Shown: one piece after another, positions 7,532 through 12,546 of the stretch
Layout: every line of letters begins with the position of its first letter
How positions within the stretch are numbered: the first letter of the stretch is position 1
The notes under the pieces: model-generated
Databases searched by the model: none
Told to the model about the DNA's origin: nothing
Seen by the model: only the letters and a program-made list of their open reading frames with translations
NCBI GenBank assembly: GCA_041498155.1
Contig: JBGQHV010000095.1
Span: 1-12,546 of the forward strand
Direction: 5' to 3'
Length of the DNA stretch: 12,546 nucleotides
Origin: DASTHG01 sp041498155
GTDB taxonomy: Bacteria; Gemmatimonadota; Gemmatimonadetes; Gemmatimonadales; GWC2-71-9
Program-made: the position numbers and the translations under genes

Positions 7532-8170
7532 ATGCCGATCCGCCTCGTGCTCGGCGACGATCACCCGATCGTGCTCGATGGGCTGGAGAACCTGTTCCGT
7601 CTCGAGCCCGACTTTCGGGTGGTGGCGCGCTGCGTGAACGGGGACGAGTGCCTGGTCGCCGTGCGCCGTCATGACCCTGACGTACTGGTCCTCGATCTTC
7701 GCATGCCCCGCAAGGACGGGCTCACGGTCCTGCGCGAGCTGCACAAGGAGAAGCACCCGGTGAAGGTGGTGCTCCTGGCGGCGGCCCTCGAAGAAGAGGA
7801 AGTCCTCGAGGCACTCCGCCTCGGGGTGCGCGGGATGGTGTTGAAGGAGTTGGCGCCGCAGATGGTCGTCCAGTGCGTGCGAAAGGTCCACGCCGGCGAG
7901 CAGTGGCTCGAGAAACAGGCGTTCGGCCGCGCGCTGGAGACACTGTTGCGCCGCGAGGCGGGAGAACGGGAAGCCGGCAGCGTCCTCACGCCGCGCGAGC
8001 TCGAGATGGTGGGCATGGTGGCCCGCGGGCTGCGCAACAAGGAGATGTCGGAGCGGATGAACATCAGCGAAGGAACGGTGAAGATCCACCTGCATCACAT
8101 CTACCGGAAACTGAAGGTGGAGAACCGGGTGGACTTGATCCTCTACGCCCAGTCCAAGCGGCTGGTTTGA
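7532..8170 (+). CDS. NarL/FixJ-family response regulator with LuxR HTH
   Basis: DNA-binding response regulator of 212 residues, the usual family length, and the likely partner of the kinase just upstream (stop and start separated by one base, so translation is probably coupled). The receiver domain has acidic residues Asp9 and Asp10, phospho-acceptor Asp55 (VLVLDLRMP) and Lys105 (GMVLKE). At the switch position, normally Ser or Thr after the fourth strand, it reads LLAAALEE, so Ala83 replaces the hydroxyl residue. The C-terminal LuxR-type helix-turn-helix is canonical: LTPRELEMVGMVARGLRNKE, then SEGTVKIHLHHIYRKL. Phosphorylation would be expected to promote dimerisation and promoter binding, but the Ala83 change may alter the response. 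Targets are unknown; the divergent intergenic region upstream is a reasonable candidate. Confidence 0.93.
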   Translation: MPIRLVLGDDHPIVLDGLENLFRLEPDFRVVARCVNGDECLVAVRRHDPDVLVLDLRMPRKDGLTVLRELHKEKHPVKVVLLAAALEEEEVLEALRLGVRGMVLKELAPQMVVQCVRKVHAGEQWLEKQAFGRALETLLRREAGEREAGSVLTPRELEMVGMVARGLRNKEMSERMNISEGTVKIHLHHIYRKLKVENRVDLILYAQSKRLV

Positions 8171-8210
8171 GCCTATTGCAAAGGGGATAGGGGGCTCGTA
8201 GGCTTGAGCC

Positions 8211-9179
8211 GTGCCCGTCCCGGCATCCGTGTCTCCACGCATTCCGCTACCCGTCGTCATCGATACCGATCCGGGGATCGACGACACGCTTGCGCTGCTC
8301 CTGGCCCTGCGCTCGCCCGAGCTGGACGTGCGCGGCATCGCGATCTCCTACGGCAACACGACCGTCGAGCACGCCTACCGCAACTGCGTCGAAATCCTGC
8401 GACGCGTGGGGCGGCGGATCACCCTCGGCGTGAGCGCGCGCCGGCCGCTCAAGCGGGCGCTCGCGGTGGCGCTCGAGACTCACGGACCCACGGGGCTCGG
8501 CCTGGCGGCCGTGCCGGCGGCCGGGGTGATTCTCGATTTCGTGAAACCGCTCGACCGCCTGCTGGCCGATCAGACCGAGCCGGTGACGCTGGTGACGCTC
8601 GGCCCCGTGACGGGGCTGGCCCTGGCGCTGCGCCGCGAACCCGCCGTGGTGCGCCGCACGGTCAAGCGCCACATCGCGATGATCGGCAACCTGCGCGCCG
8701 CCGGCAACACCACGCGGTACGCGGAGTTCAACGCCTGGTGCGACCCCGAGGCCCTGGCGGAAGTGTTGCGCGCCGAGCTGCCCACCGAGCTGGTCGGGCT
8801 CGACGTGACGCGCAAGCTCCTGTTGACGAGCGGCGAGATCGAGCGCCTCGCCCGCGCCGACGACGAGCTCGAGCGCTGGCTCTACGCGGCGCTGCGATTC
8901 TACCTCGACTTTCACCGCGAGCACGAAAAGCTCGACGGGTGCGTGATCAACGACGTGCTGCCCATTGCCGAGCTCGTCAACCCGGATACCCTCACCTTCG
9001 AGCCGTTGCGGCTGGCGGTTGATTTGGAAGACGGGGAGCCGCGCGGCCGGACCCGGGTCGACCCCAACGGCGCCCGGGTGCGCATGGCGACCGCGGTGCG
9101 GGCCGACACGGCGCACCGGCTGCTGGTCGAGCGGGTGTTGACCGCTCTGGCGCCGGTTGCGGCGGGGAGAGAGCGGTGA
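8211..9179 (+). CDS. Inosine/uridine-preferring nucleoside hydrolase family protein
   Basis: Predicted N-ribohydrolase, a family that cleaves nucleosides to free base and ribose in salvage. Length (322 residues) is normal. The N-terminal calcium and ribose motif VVIDTDPGIDD (Asp20, Asp24, Asp25) is intact, as are GNTT near 45, the LGPVT segment and EFNAWCDPEA, which holds the ribose-contacting EFN. Where many members have His-Asp near the C-terminus, this one reads CVINDVLPIAELVNP (Asn247-Asp248): the calcium Asp is kept but the base-protonating His is Asn. That may signal a different substrate or leaving-group mechanism. The GTG at 8211 was chosen; an in-frame GTG at 8229 would remove six residues and still keep the motif. 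No clear ribosome site is visible. It lies 40 bases after the response regulator with no terminator between, and overlaps the next gene by four bases. Confidence 0.9.
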   Translation: MPVPASVSPRIPLPVVIDTDPGIDDTLALLLALRSPELDVRGIAISYGNTTVEHAYRNCVEILRRVGRRITLGVSARRPLKRALAVALETHGPTGLGLAAVPAAGVILDFVKPLDRLLADQTEPVTLVTLGPVTGLALALRREPAVVRRTVKRHIAMIGNLRAAGNTTRYAEFNAWCDPEALAEVLRAELPTELVGLDVTRKLLLTSGEIERLARADDELERWLYAALRFYLDFHREHEKLDGCVINDVLPIAELVNPDTLTFEPLRLAVDLEDGEPRGRTRVDPNGARVRMATAVRADTAHRLLVERVLTALAPVAAGRER

Positions 9180-10138
9180 CCGCCGAACCCAGCTCGATTC
9201 CCAGCAAGGTCGCCGTGATCGGGACCGGTGCGATCGGCGGCGGCTGGGCGGCGCTGTGTATCTCGGCCGGTTGGCCGGTGAGCATTTTCGACACGAACGC
9301 CCGCGCGGTCGAGGACGCCATGGAAGGCATTCCGCGGCGCGCACGGGCGTTGATCGCGCTGGGCCGCGCCACGGCGGGGATCGTGGAGCGCGGCCTGCTC
9401 GAGTTTCAGCAGGCGAAGAGCCTGCTCCAGGCGGTGCGCGGGGCGGACTGGGTGATCGAAGCGATTCACGAGGACCTGGGGGCCAAGCAGCGGCTACTCG
9501 AATCGATCGAGCAGGTGGCCGGTGCCGACGCCATCGTCACGAGCTCGTCCAGCGGCCTCGCCCCGGGAGACCTGTTCGGCCGTCTGATGCAGCAATCCCG
9601 CTGCCTCGTGGCCCACCCCCTCAACCCCCCCGAGCTGTTGCCCCTGGTCGAGCTGGTGCCGAACCCTGAGACCGACGCGCCGACGATCGATCGGGCGAAG
9701 GCCTACCTGCGCGCGCTGGGGCGCATGCCGATCGTGTTGCACCACGCGGTGCCCGGCTACGTGGTGGGGCGCATCGCGGCCGCCGTCTGGCGCGAGTGCA
9801 TCGATCTGGTGTTGAGCGGTGCGATCGACGTGTCCGATCTGGACCGCGCCGTATCACTCGGCCCGGCGCTCGGGTGGGCCGCGGCCGGGCCGCACCTCAC
9901 CTATCACCTGGGCGCGGGCCCGGGCGGCGTGCACATCTTCCTGCAACACCTGCTCACCAGCTTCGAGCGCTGGTGGGGCGACCTCGCGTCCTGGGACCGG
10001 CTCGACCCCGCGCAGCAGCGAGCCCTGATCGCGGCGATCGAAAAAGCGTACGAGGGGAAGATCGACATGCTGCGGGCGGCGAGAGATCGGAGACTCGGGG
10101 CGATACTGAGAGCGCTCGAGCAAGCCAGACTTACGTAA
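9176..10138 (+). CDS. 3-hydroxyacyl-CoA dehydrogenase family oxidoreductase (lambda-crystallin-like)
   Basis: NAD-dependent short 3-hydroxyacid dehydrogenase of 320 residues. The N-terminal Rossmann fold has VAVIGTGAIGGGWA (Gly16, Gly18, Gly21) and an acidic Asp at the end of the second strand (SIFDTNAR), favouring NAD over NADP. The catalytic pair is visible as His147 in VAHPLNPPELLPLVELVP with Glu159. The C-terminal helical domain contains VPGYVVGRI and a GPALGWAAAGP segment. The single compact C-terminal domain resembles L-gulonate 3-dehydrogenase (lambda-crystallin) and L-carnitine dehydrogenase more than beta-oxidation HADH, but the substrate cannot be fixed from sequence. The GTG start overlaps the hydrolase stop as GTGA and has a strong GGGGAGAG ribosome site, so the two are translationally coupled. 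This suggests a joint metabolic role, perhaps handling a sugar or hydroxyacid derived from a nucleoside-like compound. Confidence 0.88.
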   Translation: MTAEPSSIPSKVAVIGTGAIGGGWAALCISAGWPVSIFDTNARAVEDAMEGIPRRARALIALGRATAGIVERGLLEFQQAKSLLQAVRGADWVIEAIHEDLGAKQRLLESIEQVAGADAIVTSSSSGLAPGDLFGRLMQQSRCLVAHPLNPPELLPLVELVPNPETDAPTIDRAKAYLRALGRMPIVLHHAVPGYVVGRIAAAVWRECIDLVLSGAIDVSDLDRAVSLGPALGWAAAGPHLTYHLGAGPGGVHIFLQHLLTSFERWWGDLASWDRLDPAQQRALIAAIEKAYEGKIDMLRAARDRRLGAILRALEQARLT

Positions 10139-10140
10139 CC

Positions 10141-10575
10141 CTACGCTTTCGTTCTTCCGGCTCTCACCATCAACACCGGCACCATCGTAATGTGCCGCAG
10201 CTCGCTCGCCACGCTGCCACGCACCACGTCGTTCAACCCGCGATGCCCGTGCGTCGCCATGGCGATGAGATCGCAATGCTCGCGGCTCGCCGCATCGGCG
10301 ATCTCCCGGGCCGGCTCGCCGGCCGCGAACACCGCTTCGCACGTGAACCCCTCCGCCTGCAGCGTTCCGCACATGCGCTCCAGGTAGGCGCGGTCGTCCT
10401 TCATCTCCTCGGATTCCCTGAGGTCGAGCTGCCGGATGTTGCGGGCCACCCAGCCGTCGGCCACGTGGATCAGGACGAGCACCGCATGGGACCCGCGCGC
10501 CAGCGGGCGCACGAACTCGAGGATCGTGTCGTCGGTGGGGGTGTGCTCGAGCGGCACGAGGATCCGCGTGAACAT
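10141..10575 (-). CDS. Universal stress protein, UspA family
   Basis: Small cytoplasmic single-domain USP of 144 residues, the normal size. It begins MFTRILVPLEHTPTDD, with the usual first strand and following helix. The nucleotide-binding signature is present as ATHG, nine residues, then GS (residues 107-121), followed by VPVLMV as the last strand. This is the ATP-binding UspA/MJ0577-like type, except that the first Gly of the classical motif is Ala107. The ATG overlaps the Nramp stop by one base (TGATG), so it is translated as part of that operon. Co-expression with a Mn/Fe importer suggests a role in metal or oxidative stress. Its stop lies two bases from the stop of the convergent dehydrogenase gene. 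Confidence 0.93.
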   Translation of the reverse strand: MFTRILVPLEHTPTDDTILEFVRPLARGSHAVLVLIHVADGWVARNIRQLDLRESEEMKDDRAYLERMCGTLQAEGFTCEAVFAAGEPAREIADAASREHCDLIAMATHGHRGLNDVVRGSVASELRHITMVPVLMVRAGRTKA

Positions 10576-11930
10576 CAGGTCAGCCAGCCCCCGATGATCC
10601 GCACCAGAAGATAGGCATTGAGTGCCGCGATCGTGAACGCGACGGCATAGGCCGAGGCCTTGAGCCAGACCGGGTTCACGAATTCGCCCATCTTGGCCCG
10701 CTCGGAGGTGAATCGCACCAGGGGGAACACTGCAAAAGACAGCTGCACGCTCAGGAGCACCTGGCTGAGAATGAGGAGCTGGGCGGTGCCGTGTTCCCCA
10801 AAGAAGATAGCGGTGAGAGCGGCCGGGACAATCGCGATCAGGCGCGTGATCAACCGTCGCAGCCATGGTCGGATCCGGATGTTGAGGAACCCTTCCATCA
10901 CGATCTGGCCCGCCAGCGTCCCCGTGACCGTCGAATTCTGGCCCGAGGCGAGCAGCGCCAGCGCGAACACCGCGCTCGCCCCGGCGACGCCCAATAGCGG
11001 GGTGAGCAGCTCGTACGCCTGCTGGATTTCGGCCACCTGGGAGTGGCCCGAACGGTGGAACGTCGCCGCCGCAACGATCAGGATGGCCGCATTGATGAAC
11101 AGCGCGAACGACAGGGCGATGGTGGAATCGAGGAACGCCCAGCGAACCGCCGTGCGTTTGCCGGCCGGCGATTCCGTGTAAGCCCGCGTCTGGACGATGG
11201 AGGAATGCAGGTAGAGGTTGTGCGGCATCACCGTCGCCCCGAGAATGCCGATCGCGATGTACAGCTGGTCGGGATCGGCGAGGATCGACGGCCGCGGCAC
11301 GAATCCGGCGATGATCCCGCCGGCATCGGGGCGCGAAATGAAGATCTCAAACAGGAAACACAGCGCGACGGTCGCGATCAGCGTGATGACGAGCACCTCG
11401 AGCAACCGGAAGCCCTTGTTCTGGAGGTACAGAACCAGGAGCACATCGAGAGACGTGATGGCGATGCCCCACGGGAGCGGGATCCCGAACAGGAGTTTCA
11501 GGCCGATCGCCGACCCGATCACTTCGGCCAGGTCGCACGCGGCGATGGCGATCTCGCACAGCACCCACAACCCGATGTTCACCGGGCGCGAGTAGTGGTC
11601 GCGGCACGCCTGGGCGAGATCGCGACCCGTCACGATGCCCAGCTTGGCCGCGAGCCCCTGGAGCAGAATCGCCATCAGGTTGGAGATCAGGATCACGCTG
11701 AGCAGCGTGTAACCGAATCGGGAACCTCCCGCGAGATCGGTGGCCCAGTTCCCGGGATCCATGTACCCGACGGCGACCAGATATCCTGGACCCGCGAACG
11801 CCAGCGCCTTCCGCCACCAGTGTCCCTCCTGGGGAATGGGGATAGTGCGATAGACATCGGCGAGACTCGGCGCGAGCCGCGGCTGACGCCACCCGGGCTC
11901 GTGCACGCGACGCCGGAACGGACTATTCAC
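10575..11930 (-). CDS. mntH: Nramp-family divalent metal (Mn2+/Fe2+) transporter
   Basis: Proton-coupled inner-membrane importer of divalent metals, 451 residues with about eleven membrane helices. TM1 carries the metal-binding DPGN motif in VAVGYMDPGNWATDLAGGS (Asp58, Asn61). TM6 carries GATVMPHNLYLHSS (Met235, His237), as in canonical Nramp proteins; Met at this site favours transition metals over calcium. The frame is open upstream into the repressor gene, but family alignment puts the start near VYRTIPIPQEG. The GTG at 11930 is chosen because it overlaps the repressor's stop by 8 bases; a GTG at 11906 is an alternative. There is no obvious ribosome site, consistent with translation coupled to the repressor gene. 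The symbol follows the family and the repressor beside it; iron may be the real substrate. Confidence 0.92.
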   Translation of the reverse strand: MNSPFRRRVHEPGWRQPRLAPSLADVYRTIPIPQEGHWWRKALAFAGPGYLVAVGYMDPGNWATDLAGGSRFGYTLLSVILISNLMAILLQGLAAKLGIVTGRDLAQACRDHYSRPVNIGLWVLCEIAIAACDLAEVIGSAIGLKLLFGIPLPWGIAITSLDVLLVLYLQNKGFRLLEVLVITLIATVALCFLFEIFISRPDAGGIIAGFVPRPSILADPDQLYIAIGILGATVMPHNLYLHSSIVQTRAYTESPAGKRTAVRWAFLDSTIALSFALFINAAILIVAAATFHRSGHSQVAEIQQAYELLTPLLGVAGASAVFALALLASGQNSTVTGTLAGQIVMEGFLNIRIRPWLRRLITRLIAIVPAALTAIFFGEHGTAQLLILSQVLLSVQLSFAVFPLVRFTSERAKMGEFVNPVWLKASAYAVAFTIAALNAYLLVRIIGGWLT

Positions 11931-12546
11931 GCTCGGCCGCCGCCGCGGCCAGGTGACACCACAGGAGCTGACCCAGCTCGCGACCCACGATCCGCGCGGT
12001 TCCCGAGGCGTTGAGGTAGACGGTGGTGGGACCGTTGAACGGCTGGCGATCGGTGACGGAGACGCGCACCCCGGGGACAAGCCCCTGCTCCGCGAAATAG
12101 CGCAGCCGCGCAGGGTCCTGCGTCCCGACCTGCCGCAGCTCGAGCTCGGCGCCGATCTCGGCGTCCGCCATGGAAACGAGCTCGGTCTCCTCGATGTCGC
12201 CGGTGGCCGTCGGGATCGGGTCCCCGTGCGGATCGTAACGCGGATCGCCGAGGGCGGCGGCCATGCGCTCGATCAGATCGTCGGATACCGCGTGCTCGAG
12301 GCGCTCCGCTTCGCTGTGAACGTTGTCCCAGTCGTAGCCGAGGTGTCGGGTCAGGTACAGCTCCAGCACGCGATGGCGCCGGATCATCTTGAGGGCGGCG
12401 CGGCGGCCCTGGCTCGTGAGCTGCACGCCGCGATACGGCACGTGCTCGATGAGGCCCATTTCGGACAACCGCTTGACCATTCCACTCACCGAGGGAGCGG
12501 CGAGCGCGAGCAGCCCCGCGATATCGCGCGTGGTCGCGAAGCCCCC
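11923..12546 (-). CDS. mntR: DtxR/MntR-family metal-dependent transcriptional repressor (5' end beyond window)
   Basis: Metal-sensing repressor; 207 residues are visible, starting inside the helix-turn-helix (TTRDIAGLLALAAPSVSGMV, then KRLSEMGLIEHVPYRG). The gene must begin beyond position 12546, so the GTG at 12489 is not the true start. The dimerisation domain holds the expected metal ligands: His in RHRVLELYL, then Glu, Glu and His in the HSEAERLEHAVS segment near 12285-12318, and a DPHGDPIP segment. The C-terminal part (about 11940-12175) is an SH3-like FeoA domain (LRQVGTQDPARLRYFAEQGL), found in DtxR/IdeR types and in longer MntR types but absent from the short Bacillus MntR. It overlaps the transporter gene by 8 bases. 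When loaded with Mn2+ or Fe2+ it would be expected to shut off this operon; the promoter and its operator lie outside the window. Confidence 0.9.
   Translation of the reverse strand, partial: GGFATTRDIAGLLALAAPSVSGMVKRLSEMGLIEHVPYRGVQLTSQGRRAALKMIRRHRVLELYLTRHLGYDWDNVHSEAERLEHAVSDDLIERMAAALGDPRYDPHGDPIPTATGDIEETELVSMADAEIGAELELRQVGTQDPARLRYFAEQGLVPGVRVSVTDRQPFNGPTTVYLNASGTARIVGRELGQLLWCHLAAAAAERE

Noticed and set aside
8247..9344. Minus-strand open frame of 365 codons opposite the nucleoside hydrolase
   Set aside because: Arg/Gln/His-rich shadow of a well-supported hydrolase gene.
10576..10866. 97-residue N-terminal extension of the universal stress protein
   Set aside because: It overlaps the 3' end of the Nramp gene in another frame; the USP fold begins exactly at MFTRILVPLE at 10575.
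11043..12014. Plus-strand open frame of 323 codons opposite the Nramp gene
   Set aside because: Highly charged, low-complexity translation antisense to a gene with canonical DPGN and MPHN motifs.

Overview
The window is GC-rich (about two thirds G+C by eye), almost fully coding, and looks like a chromosomal stretch from an environmental Gram-negative bacterium. A DUF5916 outer-membrane-type protein with a CBM9-like domain, an RND pump, frequent GTG starts and tightly overlapping genes would fit Gemmatimonadota or a high-GC Acidobacteriota. That placement is an inference; no rRNA or marker gene is present. I see no mobile element, CRISPR array, tRNA or rRNA.

Region 1 (1-5367, minus strand) is a two-gene operon. 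A 959-residue secreted protein comes first: signal peptide, two near-identical Ig-like repeats, a CBM9-like domain, and a DUF5916 putative beta-barrel ending in Phe. It is followed 24 bases later by an RND permease of the CusA/CzcA type, cut by the window's left edge. Neither the usual membrane-fusion protein nor a TolC-type channel lies between them.

Region 2 (5368-5760) is a roughly 390-base divergent intergenic region with two small inverted repeats. It probably holds promoters for both directions, although no strong consensus is visible.

Region 3 (5761-10138, plus strand) holds four genes. The first two are a membrane sensor histidine kinase and its NarL/FixJ-type response regulator, one base apart. 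After 40 bases come a nucleoside hydrolase and a 3-hydroxyacyl-CoA dehydrogenase family protein, overlapping by four bases. The regulator lacks the conserved Ser/Thr switch residue, and the nucleoside hydrolase has Asn where the catalytic His is expected.

Region 4 (10141-12546, minus strand) is a metal-homeostasis operon: a DtxR/MntR-family repressor (its N-terminus lies beyond the right edge), an Nramp Mn2+/Fe2+ importer and a UspA-family stress protein. The genes overlap by 8 and 1 bases. The operon converges on region 3 with only two bases between the stop codons.

No clearly new system stands out. The points most worth a second look are the DUF5916-RND pairing, the duplicated Ig-like modules on the DUF5916 protein, the altered RND proton-relay motif, the non-canonical receiver domain, and the coupled nucleoside hydrolase/dehydrogenase pair.
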